From positions 1 through 26,454 of IMG/VR virus record IMGVR_UViG_3300044846_005046: a stretch of DNA of 26,454 bases; one strand, 5' to 3'. The number at the start of each line of letters is the position of its first letter. Position 1 is the stretch's first letter. The position numbers and the translations under genes are program-made. The notes under the pieces are model-generated. The model searched no databases. It was not told the DNA's origin and was given only the letters and a program-made list of their open reading frames with translations. This DNA is from a virus. Below, one piece after another: positions 6,559-15,430 of the stretch.

Positions 6559-7720
6559 TCTTAGCAAGATAGCAAAAGAATTAATGTTAATAGAGCCCTA
6601 TTATGGGTTCTTTCTAATTATGTTAAATAAAACATGGAGACAAGATTTACCTACAGCGGGAGTAAGTAAGAATGGTATTAATTACCAGTTAGCAATAAAT
6701 GAAGAGTTTTGGACAAGTCTTAGTGAAGAACATCAACTTGGATTGTTAAAACATGAACTCTTACATATAGCTTTTGGTCACTTAACAAGTTTTGGTTCAT
6801 TTAGTGATAAAAAACTAGCTAATGTGGCTATGGATATGGAAATCAATCAATATATTGATACTGATTGGTTACCTAAAGGTGGTATCATGATAGAAGACTA
6901 TGAAGATCTTAATCTTGATGAAAGAGCAGGTTGTAGATACTATTATAAGAAACTACAAGAGCTTAAACAAGAAAAGGATAAGAATGGTACTTGTGGTAAT
7001 GAACCTATGGATAAGTTACTAGATGATATAGAAAATGGGAATGTTCCTGATCATGGTACCTGGGAAGAGTTTGATGATCTTAGTGAAGCTGAGAAAAAGC
7101 TAATTGATAAGCAATTACAAAAAGTTCTATCAGATGCTAAAGAACAAACAGTAAAAAAGAGAGGACGTATCCCTGGAGAAATAGAAGGAGTAATTACTAT
7201 TGAAGAAATAGTTACACCTAAGTTTGATTGGAGAGGATATATGAGAAGGTTTACTGGAATTAGTACAAAGGTATTTACTAAGAAGATAAGGAGAAAAGAG
7301 AATAGAAAATTTCCTGAGAGTCCTGGTCTTAAACTTAAGATGAAACAACATATGTTGTTAGGTATAGATACTTCAGGTTCTGTAAGTGATTCTGAATTAC
7401 AAGAGTTTATGAGTGAAATAAATCATATTTATAAAGCAGGAGTAGATGTTACTATAGTTCAATGTGATACTGATATCAGATCTATTGAATCTTATAAAGG
7501 TAAATTTGAATTAAATGTAATAGGGAGAGGGGGAACAGAGTTTGATCCTGTTTTAGAATATTATAATGGAAATCAAAAGAGATATACTAGTTTAGTATAT
7601 TTTACTGATGGAGAATGTAATACACGTGTAAAACCAAAGGGACATGTTCTTTGGGTTTTGTCAGAAAGATCAAATATGAATGAAAGTTTACCAGGAAAAG
7701 TAATTAAATTAGAACTATAA
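6542..7720 (+). CDS. VWA-domain metallopeptidase-like protein (DUF2201 type)
   Basis: A 392-residue two-part protein. The N-terminal part resembles the putative metallopeptidase domain of the DUF2201 family: PTAGVSKNG, then a zincin motif HELLHIAFGHL with His71, Glu72 and His75 plus a following His80. The C-terminal part is a VWA-like domain with an intact metal-ion-dependent adhesion site: DTSGS at 276-280, Thr332 in RGGTEFDP, and Asp356 in YFTDGEC. Between them lies a charged linker (about 120-225). Such proteins usually pair with MoxR-like AAA+ ATPases, which follows here 11 bases downstream. Known MoxR-VWA pairs act as chaperone-like machines inserting cofactors or remodelling complexes. 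In a phage, the substrate is unknown. The start overlaps the previous gene by 17 bases. Confidence 0.82.
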   Translation: MDKALSLSKIAKELMLIEPYYGFFLIMLNKTWRQDLPTAGVSKNGINYQLAINEEFWTSLSEEHQLGLLKHELLHIAFGHLTSFGSFSDKKLANVAMDMEINQYIDTDWLPKGGIMIEDYEDLNLDERAGCRYYYKKLQELKQEKDKNGTCGNEPMDKLLDDIENGNVPDHGTWEEFDDLSEAEKKLIDKQLQKVLSDAKEQTVKKRGRIPGEIEGVITIEEIVTPKFDWRGYMRRFTGISTKVFTKKIRRKENRKFPESPGLKLKMKQHMLLGIDTSGSVSDSELQEFMSEINHIYKAGVDVTIVQCDTDIRSIESYKGKFELNVIGRGGTEFDPVLEYYNGNQKRYTSLVYFTDGECNTRVKPKGHVLWVLSERSNMNESLPGKVIKLEL

Positions 7721-7731
7721 AAAGAAAAAGT

Positions 7732-8901
7732 ATGAATCAAGTACAATTAAATGTAGAAGAGTTAAAAAGTTTTATAAAGCATATGGTTGGTAATAACCAA
7801 CATATTCAAGCTGAAGGTAAAGTTCCTGTGGCAATTAATATTGAGGGTGATGCTGGTCTTGGTAAGACTTCTGCTATTATGCAATTGGGCAAAGAAATGA
7901 ATATGCAAGTTGTAAAGCTTAATTTATCTCAGTTAGAAGAATTAGGTGACTTAGTTGGTTTTCCTGTAAAAGAATTTGAGATCACAAATGCTGAAGGTAA
8001 GTCTACATGGATTAATGAAGTTCAGATAGATGCAGCTATGAAAAAAGGATATAAAGTTGGAGCTAAGAGAATGTCTCATGCTGCACCTGAGTGGATTCAA
8101 GGTAAAGGTGAAGGTGGATTCTTAGTATTAGATGATTATACTAGAGCTGATCACAGATTTATGCAAGCAACTATGGAGATCTTAGATAGACAAGAATATG
8201 TTTCTTGGAAATTACCTAAGAACTGGCATGTTATCTTGACTACTAATCCAGATAATGGAGACTATAATGTAACTTCTTTGGATGTAGCTCAGAAGACTAG
8301 ATTTATCTCTGTTGAGTTGAAGTATGATGTTAATGTATGGTCTAAGTGGGCTGAGACTGCAAGAATAGATGGTAGATGTATCAACTTTATGTTGATGAAT
8401 CCAGAACTTGTAACTCAAAAGGTAAATCCAAGATCTATTACTACTTTCTTTAATGCTATTAGTTCTATAGAAAAGTTTGAGGCTGACCTACCTCTAATTC
8501 AAATGATTGGTGAAGGTTCTGTTGGAGCAGATTTTAGTTCTATGTTTACTATGTTTATTAATAACAAGTTAGATAGGATTATTTCCCCGGAAGATGTCTT
8601 GACTAAAGATGAAGTATATGTAATGGGAGCTTTGACAAGTGCAGTTGGTAAAGATGATGAGTTTAGAGCAGATATATCTAGCGTAATTGCAACAAGATTA
8701 ATAAACTATTCATTGCTTCTTTCTGAAAGAGGCCCAGTTCCAGCAGCTATTACTGATAGATTAGCCAAACTTACTACTGAATGTGATGCATTTACTAATG
8801 ATCTTAGATATTACATGATCAAAGAAATAGTAAATGGTAACAAAGTTAAATTTGCTAAACTAATGCAGAATACTAAGGTGGTGAAGATGGCTATCAGTTA
8901 A
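7732..8901 (+). CDS. MoxR-like AAA+ ATPase
   Basis: A 389-residue AAA+ ATPase of MoxR type. Walker A is GDAGLGKTS at residues 39-47 (Lys45, Thr46), Walker B is LVLDDYTRAD at 131-140, and the sensor-1 region is LTTNPDNGDY at 169-178 (Asn172). Arg190 in KTRF is a candidate Arg finger. The usual MoxR Walker B Asp-Glu is Asp-Asp here (134-135), so hydrolysis may be slower or altered. It probably forms a ring that works on a target presented by the VWA partner encoded immediately upstream. The leader is A-rich (AAAAAGAAAAAGT). A hairpin that could end transcription follows at 8954. The family is clear; the biological substrate is not. Confidence 0.85.
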   Translation: MNQVQLNVEELKSFIKHMVGNNQHIQAEGKVPVAINIEGDAGLGKTSAIMQLGKEMNMQVVKLNLSQLEELGDLVGFPVKEFEITNAEGKSTWINEVQIDAAMKKGYKVGAKRMSHAAPEWIQGKGEGGFLVLDDYTRADHRFMQATMEILDRQEYVSWKLPKNWHVILTTNPDNGDYNVTSLDVAQKTRFISVELKYDVNVWSKWAETARIDGRCINFMLMNPELVTQKVNPRSITTFFNAISSIEKFEADLPLIQMIGEGSVGADFSSMFTMFINNKLDRIISPEDVLTKDEVYVMGALTSAVGKDDEFRADISSVIATRLINYSLLLSERGPVPAAITDRLAKLTTECDAFTNDLRYYMIKEIVNGNKVKFAKLMQNTKVVKMAIS

Positions 8902-8953
8902 AACAATGATAGAACAGTTACCCCTTTAAAAAAACAATAAACTAATTAAAACT

Positions 8954-8988
8954 AAGATAGGAGGAGATAATACTCCTTCTATCTTTAT
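8954..8988 (+). terminator. Hairpin after MoxR gene, probable terminator
   Basis: AAGATAGGAGGAG (8954-8966) pairs with CTCCTTCTATCTT (8973-8985) with one G-T wobble and a 6-base loop. The downstream T tract is weak (TTTATATTT), so it could be a weak terminator or an RNA-stability element. It lies in the 98-base gap between 8901 and 9000, where I see no other feature. Confidence 0.6.
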
Positions 8989-8999
8989 ATTTCAACAAT

Positions 9000-10256
9000 A
9001 TGAAACAATTTATAAATATAAAACTTGATAACTCTGCAGATGATAAATCAATTAGTTCTTTTGAACTAGAACTTTTAGAAGGTGCAGATGATCTTAATGA
9101 AATTGTAAATACACAAGGATATATTCCTGTAAAAGGAGACATGATATACTTATTGCCTGGAGTTAATATTCCTAGAGTTAAACTAAAAGATTTAGCATTA
9201 AGTTTAGGAATTAGAGTAGTAAGAGATCCTGCTAAAGCAAATATAATTTTTGCAGGTAGAAACTCTATTGCAAAAATTACTAGTTCTAGATGGACATATA
9301 AAGTTAATTCTACTTATGCATTGGAAAGAATTAAAGAATTATGTAATGATGACTTTTATATACAGAATTTAGAAACTGCTATTGCTAGTACGGGAGAAAC
9401 TGATATTTTTGGTGATTATAATGACATATATAATATATTAGCTAATGGTTCTAGAAATGATTATACTAGTTCTTATATCTATACTATAGACCCTGATTAT
9501 AGTGAAATGTATAATACAGTTAAAGATAAAACTATTTACAGTGAAGCAGAATTATTAAATAACATTAATGGTGATGATTCTACAACAATAGATGAAGAAG
9601 TTTTCCAGCAACTTAAAAGTATGTTTGACAGTTCAGATTCTGACAATCATGTACTTGCTATGGAGATTATGGCAAATTCTAAATATGAAGATAGTGTATT
9701 ATATTTATTGATGCTAATATCTGAAAATGCATATAAGATAAACAATAGCAATACAAGAAATCATGTGAATTTTAAGTCTATGCTTACTTATTTTGGATGG
9801 CAGCCAAGAGATGTTACTCACCAAAATACTGATGATATTGTTCAAATAATAGACAATAAAGGTTTATTAACTGTAGATATGATTAAGAGGTTGTATCAAG
9901 AATACAGTGGTGATATTGTCAGAAATATATATTATGATGATGTATTTGAAGTTAAAGAAGTAACTATTAAGCAAGAGTATCTTGACAAATTAAATCTAAC
10001 ATCTATTAATTTAATAAATCCTGAAGAAGATATTACTTCTACACGACCGGATCCTGTAGAAGTTGAAGAAGAGGTTTTAGAAGATGAACTTATAGAAGCT
10101 GCATTTACTAATCTTGAAAGAAAAGAACTCAAGTCAGAGTTAATAGCTCTTGAAGAAGAAGAATTAGCTGAAAAAGATTTGGCCACTTTTAAAGAAGAAG
10201 AATCAAATAACCATCAAATAAACTCAAATGAATCTACAGACATTGATTGGTTCTGA
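9000..10256 (+). CDS. Conserved phage hypothetical protein with acidic tail
   Basis: A 418-residue protein, probably multi-domain. Residues about 40-80 (IPVKGDMIYLLPG, then LKDLALSLGIRVVRDP, ANIIFAGRN) alternate strands and helix and faintly recall a BRCT-like or Rossmann-like unit, which I cannot confirm. Residues about 190-260 are helical, with AMEIMANSKYEDSVLYLLML and HVNFKSMLTYFGW, a pattern I associate with conserved hypothetical proteins of Bacteroidetes phages. The last 90 residues are very acidic (VEVEEEVLEDELIE, IALEEEELAEKDL), possibly disordered or partner-binding. It overlaps the PD-(D/E)XK nuclease gene by 29 bases, so the two are likely coupled and may work together. Function unknown. 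Confidence 0.75.
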   Translation: MKQFINIKLDNSADDKSISSFELELLEGADDLNEIVNTQGYIPVKGDMIYLLPGVNIPRVKLKDLALSLGIRVVRDPAKANIIFAGRNSIAKITSSRWTYKVNSTYALERIKELCNDDFYIQNLETAIASTGETDIFGDYNDIYNILANGSRNDYTSSYIYTIDPDYSEMYNTVKDKTIYSEAELLNNINGDDSTTIDEEVFQQLKSMFDSSDSDNHVLAMEIMANSKYEDSVLYLLMLISENAYKINNSNTRNHVNFKSMLTYFGWQPRDVTHQNTDDIVQIIDNKGLLTVDMIKRLYQEYSGDIVRNIYYDDVFEVKEVTIKQEYLDKLNLTSINLINPEEDITSTRPDPVEVEEEVLEDELIEAAFTNLERKELKSELIALEEEELAEKDLATFKEEESNNHQINSNESTDIDWF

Positions 10257-11247
10257 AGAACTAACACAATTTTACAAGAATAAATTTTACTTTAGCTATA
10301 GTAGCATTAATAAGCTATTATTTTCACCTAGAAGTTTTTATTCACACTATGTTTTAAATCAGAGAGAAGACAGTATAGACCCTCACCTTGTAGGAGGTAG
10401 GGTCTTACACTGCTTACTTTTAGAGCCTGAGAACTTTGAAAAGGACTTTATATTAATGCCTGATAAGTTTCCCACAGATAGTAATAGAATATTAATTGAT
10501 AATATTTTTAAAAATTACTTGTCAATTGAAAATAATACATTACTTTTGGAGGAATTCCAAAAGGAAATACTCACAGATCTCTTAAATAGCAACTTATACC
10601 AAACCTTAAAGACTGATCAACAAAGACTTGATAAAATTCTTACTGATCAAAACAAAAATTATTTTGAGTTTCTCAAAACTAAACAAGATAAAGCCTTAGT
10701 TGATCCCATAATTTATGCTAACTGTATAGAAACAGTAGCAATGCTTAAGAGCAATCTGGAGGTAAGAGCTTTACTATATTTAGATAAGGAAATTTCAGAT
10801 GACCATATTACAGTGTTTAATGAGTTGCCACTTAAACATAATGTAAATAACTTACCATTTGGATATAAAGGAATCTTAGACAATGTAGTTATAGATACAG
10901 ACTCAAAAACCATATTTATTAATGACTTAAAAACAACAGGAAAAGGTTTATTAGACTTTCCAGAGACAGTTAAGTATTACAAGTATTGGATTCAAGCCTC
11001 TATGTACTACCACTTAATCTATGATAAGTATGTTAAAGATAAACCTGATGCTAAAGATTGGAATATAGTGATAACATTTATTGTAGTTGATAAATATAAT
11101 CAGATTTACCCTTTCCAAGTATCACAAGAAAGTCTAGCAGCATGGTTGAAAGACTTTGATAAAATAATTGATATTGTAAAATATCATTATGAAAACAAGG
11201 ACTTTACTCTACCATATGAACTAGCAATTGGTAATGTAAAATTGTAA
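10228..11247 (+). CDS. PD-(D/E)XK nuclease, RecB/Cas4-exonuclease type
   Basis: Probably a phage exonuclease acting on DNA ends. The 339-residue protein follows the RecB-like PD-(D/E)XK pattern: YSSINKLLFSPRSFY at about 24-38, GGRVLHCLLLEP with His61, GILD with Asp218, then a strand ending IFINDLKTTG with Asp233 and Lys235, and YWIQASMYY with Gln256 and Tyr260. These match the His-Asp-Asp-x-Lys-QxxxY signature of the YqaJ/RecE/Cas4-like clan. Together with the Sak4-like ATPase and SSB it could provide the resection step of phage recombination. The start lies 29 bases inside the upstream gene; the next in-frame ATG is about 75 residues later and would remove the His61 motif, so this start is required. 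Confidence 0.83.
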   Translation: MNLQTLIGSEELTQFYKNKFYFSYSSINKLLFSPRSFYSHYVLNQREDSIDPHLVGGRVLHCLLLEPENFEKDFILMPDKFPTDSNRILIDNIFKNYLSIENNTLLLEEFQKEILTDLLNSNLYQTLKTDQQRLDKILTDQNKNYFEFLKTKQDKALVDPIIYANCIETVAMLKSNLEVRALLYLDKEISDDHITVFNELPLKHNVNNLPFGYKGILDNVVIDTDSKTIFINDLKTTGKGLLDFPETVKYYKYWIQASMYYHLIYDKYVKDKPDAKDWNIVITFIVVDKYNQIYPFQVSQESLAAWLKDFDKIIDIVKYHYENKDFTLPYELAIGNVKL

Positions 11248-11251
11248 AATT

Positions 11252-11818
11252 ATGGTAATACAAACAATTTATGGGAAATACTTCCAAAAGTCTAAGATAT
11301 TTTTATATCCGCTCTTAGATATTAAAAGGGGTACAAGCGTTGTTCCTAGTGAAACTTATGTTAGCTGGACCAATACTTATACCACTGAGGATATGAAACT
11401 AGTGTGTGTCTATAAAAATAGAACTGATTCTGAATATTTAAACTTTGAAAAACAAGTTTTACTTAAACACAACAGAATAAGTAACTATATAAAGATAGAT
11501 TCAGAAAATACTGTTTTTATATTTGATTTTTCTGATTTAAAAAATGATTGGACTTATTTTATTACTGGTAAATACAGTAGAATGAGTCCTAAGATAAAAA
11601 ATAAAATAGTTGACTTTTTTGATAAAAATAGTGGTAATTACGAATATGTAAAAAGCTATTTATTTCCAGAAAAATATTATGAAGATTATGCAAAGATTCT
11701 TGATTGCTCTATAGAACTACTAATGTCAGTTCAAGAACTTTGTGACAAACCTAATCTTGATAAAGAAAAGCTGCTAATTGAAGTAGCAAATTTGGAAAAT
11801 ATAAAAATTCTAACTTAA
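11252..11818 (+). CDS. Hypothetical protein
   Basis: A 188-residue protein, four bases after the nuclease stop. It has a strand-rich N-terminal half (KIFLYPLLDIKRGTSVVPSETYV, LVCVYKNRTDSEYL), a motif FDFSDLKNDWTYFITGKYSRM around residues 88-108, then helices (SPKIKNKIVDFF, YEDYAKILDCSIELLMSVQEL). I recall related hypothetical proteins in phages and some bacteria but no function. Its position suggests cotranscription with the PD-(D/E)XK nuclease. No signal or membrane segment is visible. Confidence 0.65.
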   Translation: MVIQTIYGKYFQKSKIFLYPLLDIKRGTSVVPSETYVSWTNTYTTEDMKLVCVYKNRTDSEYLNFEKQVLLKHNRISNYIKIDSENTVFIFDFSDLKNDWTYFITGKYSRMSPKIKNKIVDFFDKNSGNYEYVKSYLFPEKYYEDYAKILDCSIELLMSVQELCDKPNLDKEKLLIEVANLENIKILT

Positions 11819-11847
11819 TTTGTACTAACTTTATAAAACCAAAACCA

Positions 11848-12234
11848 ATGAGTGAAAAATCAATGCTACTTGTCCAAGCAACATGGCAAGAAAGCCAAAC
11901 CTTTAGAATGATTCCTATTACTGAATCATGTCCCTATGTAGAATGTATATTTGATCCGGGAACAAAAGTATTTGTAGTTATTTTGAAAACAACAAAAACT
12001 ACATTACACATGCTTCCTAAATTAGATGAATATGGTATTGCTATTACAGGAGCAAAAGGTACAAAACAAGATAGAAATAAAATTGAAATATTTCAAGAAT
12101 TCTATATTGAAGATCAAGCAGGTATATTAGATATTGTTGAACATTTTGCTATTAATGCAAAAAAGTTTGACTATAAATCTTTTATGGGAACTGTTTCTGA
12201 AGAAGTATCTGAAGCAAAAAAAACAAAGAAATAA
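11848..12234 (+). CDS. Small hypothetical protein
   Basis: A 128-residue protein beginning MSEKSMLLVQATWQESQ. Residues about 25-60 are strand-rich (YVECIFDPGTKVFVVILK) and followed by a KGTKQDRNKIEIFQEFYIED segment. The C-terminus is Lys-rich (EAKKTKK). No family recognised. The leader is A-rich (AAAACCAAAACCA) with no Shine-Dalgarno. It is the last gene of the third unit, and a strong terminator follows. Confidence 0.65.
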   Translation: MSEKSMLLVQATWQESQTFRMIPITESCPYVECIFDPGTKVFVVILKTTKTTLHMLPKLDEYGIAITGAKGTKQDRNKIEIFQEFYIEDQAGILDIVEHFAINAKKFDYKSFMGTVSEEVSEAKKTKK

Positions 12235-12244
12235 TCTGACTACC

Positions 12245-12273
12245 AAGTGGGTAGTCTAACTACCCACTTTTTT
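12245..12273 (+). terminator. Strong intrinsic terminator
   Basis: A perfect 10-bp stem pairs AAGTGGGTAG (12245-12254) with CTACCCACTT (12260-12269), with a 5-base loop and a T run of six (12268-12273). It separates the 128-residue gene from the DNA polymerase gene. Confidence 0.88.
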
Positions 12274-12311
12274 ATTAACTAATTGGGGGAACAGCTTAAC
12301 TGAACTAATCT

Positions 12312-14210
12312 ATGAAGACAAACTATGTCATGGATTATGAAACTCTTGCTAATTGTTTCATAGCCTGTTTTGAAGAAACAAAATCTGAAAACCAAGAAGT
12401 ATTTGTTACACATGAAAGTAAAAATGATATTCTAGAACTGGTAACTTTTCTAGAAAAGAATATTGCTTATGGTGAATGGCATGTAAGTTTCAATGGTCTA
12501 AGTTTTGATAGTCAAATTACTGAACACATATTAAGAAATAAGGAACAACTTTTAGAACAAGATGGTGATACTATTGCCAGATTCCTGTATAATAAAGCAC
12601 AAGATATTATTAATAGACAAAACCAAGGTGAATTCTCTGAGTTTTCTCCACGGGATTTGCATATTAAACAACTGGATGTATTTAAATTAAACCATTGGGA
12701 TAATCCAGCCAAGAGAAGTTCATTAAAATGGATTCAGTATACTATGGATTGGCACAACATAATGGATATGCCTATTCATCACACTACTGAAGTTACTGCA
12801 GATCAAATACCAGAGATTATAAAATACTGTTGGAATGATGTTAAGTCTACCAAACAGATCATGATGCTTAGTAAAAGCAATATTGATTTAAGAGGTAAAC
12901 TTACTGAAGAATATGGTATAGATTTATATTCTGCTTCTGAACCAAGAATTTCTAAAGAATTGTTTTTACATTTCTTATGTGAGAAAACAGGTATGAAGAA
13001 ATATGATCTCAGACAGATGAGAACTAAAAGAGATAAGATTGTAGTTAAAGATATCATACTACCTTATATAGAATTTAAAACAGCTCCCTTTCAAAACCTT
13101 CTAAAGAAGTTTCAAGAAGTAGTAATCTTTACAGGAGAAACTAAAGGAGGTTTTAAATATTCTGTAAGATATAAAGGTCTTCAAACTGATTATGGTTTAG
13201 GAGGTATTCATGGGGCGCGGGCTAGTAAAGTTTATACAGCTGAAGATGATATGGTTATTATGACCTCAGATGTTACAAGCTTCTATCCTAATCTTGCTAT
13301 CAGAAATAAATGGGCACCTGCTCATCTACCACAGAAAGCATTTTATGATTTGTATGAGTGGTTCTTTGAAGAAAGAAAGAAGATTCCTAAAGCAGACCCT
13401 AAGAACTATGTATACAAGATTATACTAAACTCTACATATGGTCTAAGTAATGATGCTAACAGCTTCTTATATGATCCAGAGTTTACTATGAAGATTACTA
13501 TCAATGGTCAGTTAAGTCTTACTATGTTGTATGAGATGATTTGTGAAGAGATTCCAGGTTCTATTCCTTTAATGCAGAATACTGATGGTCTTGAAACTAT
13601 TATTCCAAGAGAATATGTAGACAAGTATATGGAAATCTGCAAGAGATGGGAAGATATCACTAGCTTACAACTTGAACATGATACATATTCTAAGATTATT
13701 CTTGGTGATGTAAATAATTACATTGCTATTACTGAGAAAGGTAAAACTAAATGTAAAGGTAGATTTGAGTTTGCTGATTTAGCTCTTCATAAGAACAAAA
13801 GTTTTTCAGTTATTGCTCAAGGAGTTTATAATTACTTTGTAAATGGAATTAAACCTGAAAAGTTTATAAAAGAAAATTTAAACATATTTGATTTTTGTGG
13901 AGGAGTTAAGATTAAAGGAGATTGGTCTTTTCATAAACATGAAGTTGTAAACCAAGAATATAATACAGAAAAATTACAACAAACAATTAGATATTTTATA
14001 TCTAATACAGGAGTTAAGGTAATTAAAAAGAATAATACAGACAATAGAGAGATACAAATAGAAGCAGGAAAATGGCTTCAGACTCTACTGATTAACTATG
14101 AGGAAAAACCTTTTAGTGACTATGATATAAATTATGATTACTATTTAGCTAAGATCAATAAGGAAATACTTGATCTTGAGCCTATTATTACACAACTAAA
14201 ATTATTTTAA
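12312..14210 (+). CDS. Compact family-B DNA polymerase
   Basis: The phage replicative DNA polymerase. The 632-residue protein has a 3'-5' exonuclease domain (Asp8/Glu10 in MDYET, Asn61/Asp66 in FNGLSFD, Tyr172/Asp176 in YCWNDVKST). The polymerase domain has motif A DVTSFYPNL (Asp320), motif B KIILNSTYG (Lys369 to Gly377) and motif C QNTDGLE (Asp425). In motif C the usual Asp-Thr-Asp is Asn-Thr-Asp; the retained second Asp is, by family knowledge, the metal-binding one. A KGRFE segment near residue 482 may correspond to the KxY region. It is short compared with T4-like family-B polymerases (about 900 residues). crAss-like phages carry either a PolA- or PolB-type enzyme; this one is PolB. The gene follows a terminator. 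Confidence 0.9.
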   Translation: MKTNYVMDYETLANCFIACFEETKSENQEVFVTHESKNDILELVTFLEKNIAYGEWHVSFNGLSFDSQITEHILRNKEQLLEQDGDTIARFLYNKAQDIINRQNQGEFSEFSPRDLHIKQLDVFKLNHWDNPAKRSSLKWIQYTMDWHNIMDMPIHHTTEVTADQIPEIIKYCWNDVKSTKQIMMLSKSNIDLRGKLTEEYGIDLYSASEPRISKELFLHFLCEKTGMKKYDLRQMRTKRDKIVVKDIILPYIEFKTAPFQNLLKKFQEVVIFTGETKGGFKYSVRYKGLQTDYGLGGIHGARASKVYTAEDDMVIMTSDVTSFYPNLAIRNKWAPAHLPQKAFYDLYEWFFEERKKIPKADPKNYVYKIILNSTYGLSNDANSFLYDPEFTMKITINGQLSLTMLYEMICEEIPGSIPLMQNTDGLETIIPREYVDKYMEICKRWEDITSLQLEHDTYSKIILGDVNNYIAITEKGKTKCKGRFEFADLALHKNKSFSVIAQGVYNYFVNGIKPEKFIKENLNIFDFCGGVKIKGDWSFHKHEVVNQEYNTEKLQQTIRYFISNTGVKVIKKNNTDNREIQIEAGKWLQTLLINYEEKPFSDYDINYDYYLAKINKEILDLEPIITQLKLF

Positions 14211-14212
14211 TT

Positions 14213-15394
14213 ATGCCAAAGAAAATTGCTGAATGCACCAAAGCTCACTTAGTAAGTGTAGCTTTACCAAATCATGCTGCTACTTACACTGTAATTAGCC
14301 ACCAGTCTGTAATAGATTATGTATATACTGAACTTGCTACGGCAGGTTTCTCAATCCTTGATGAGGAGTTTAGATGCACTGCTGATGGACAGATTGCTCA
14401 AGGAATTCATAAACTAAGTTTTAATTCTGACCCTGAACTATCTATGATGTTTGTATGGACAAACAGTTATAATAAACAAGTAAGGTTTAAATGTGGTGTA
14501 GGAGCTTATATTAATCTTACAGGAACTACAATGGTTTGTGGAGATATGGGAAACTGGGCCAGGAAACATACTGGAACAGCTGATGAAGAAACTATTAAAA
14601 CCATACAAGAGCAAATAGCTAATGCTCATATGTATTATAATCAGTTAGCTGCAGATAAAGAGATAATGAAGACAGTAATTCTTAATAAAAGAAGACAAGC
14701 TCAAATGTTAGGTATCTTATTTGCAGAATATCAGATTCTTACTACTGAACAAGCTAGCTTGGTTAGAAGTCAAATGGACAGACCTAGTCATGTCTTTGCT
14801 GATTCTAATAGTCTATGGGCTTTTTATAGTTATGTAACTATAGCTTTACAGCATTCACATCCTAAAACTTGGATGGAAGACCAAAGAGTTCTACATTATT
14901 TTATGTCTAGTATAAATAACTTTCAGCAGTGCAGTGTGCCTGCACAGATAGTTCCGGCAACTCCTGAAGTTATAGAAGATGAGACAGCTTTTGTTGATCC
15001 TAATCAACTTAATTTACTAGATCAGATTGCTGCAGCTGAAGCTGAAGAAATATCAGTTCTTTATACAGATCCTATGGGAAACACATTTGAAACTATTGAC
15101 TTTCATAATGCAGTAACTTCAGATCCAGGAGATGATGATGATGATGAACTTGATATCTGGGAAGCTGTTCCATTAAAAGAAGAAGAAATATTTGAAATTG
15201 ATGAGAATCAAGAGTGGACAGGAGAGAATGCTTCACATATGAGTTTAGAAGTTGCTCCTGAAGATAGGGAACAAGCAGAAAGAGAACTAATCTTATTAGA
15301 AGAAAAAGCTAAAGAAGATGCTAATTTTGATGATTTAGATTTTAGCATTAGTGATAATACAGAAGATAAAGATACAACATCTGATTTCTTCTAA
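14213..15394 (+). CDS. DUF932-like protein with acidic C-terminus
   Basis: A 393-residue protein two bases after the polymerase stop. The N-terminal 240 residues resemble the DUF932 phage/plasmid family: HQSVIDYVYTELATAGFSI, then SMMFVWTNSYNKQVRFKCG, GAYINLTGTTMVCGDMGN, and later DSNSLWAFYSYVTIALQHSHP with WMEDQRVLHYF. The family is widespread in phages and plasmids and has no settled function that I know. The C-terminal 140 residues are very acidic, with a run of five Asp (DDDDDELDIWE) and a final DTTSDFF, probably disordered. The coupling to PolB suggests a replication-associated role. A bidirectional terminator follows. Confidence 0.68.
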   Translation: MPKKIAECTKAHLVSVALPNHAATYTVISHQSVIDYVYTELATAGFSILDEEFRCTADGQIAQGIHKLSFNSDPELSMMFVWTNSYNKQVRFKCGVGAYINLTGTTMVCGDMGNWARKHTGTADEETIKTIQEQIANAHMYYNQLAADKEIMKTVILNKRRQAQMLGILFAEYQILTTEQASLVRSQMDRPSHVFADSNSLWAFYSYVTIALQHSHPKTWMEDQRVLHYFMSSINNFQQCSVPAQIVPATPEVIEDETAFVDPNQLNLLDQIAAAEAEEISVLYTDPMGNTFETIDFHNAVTSDPGDDDDDELDIWEAVPLKEEEIFEIDENQEWTGENASHMSLEVAPEDREQAERELILLEEKAKEDANFDDLDFSISDNTEDKDTTSDFF

Positions 15395-15430
15395 AGAACC
15401 TGTTTGACAGGGTTAATAATCAAAAAAAGA

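Noticed and set aside
8960-8966. GGAGGAG as a Shine-Dalgarno for the gene at 9000
   Set aside because: It lies more than 30 bases before the ATG and is buried in a hairpin stem.
12274-12311. Bacteroides-type promoter (TAnnTTTG) before the polymerase gene
   Set aside because: The 38-base stretch contains no TTTG box at a sensible position; I could not support any promoter call.
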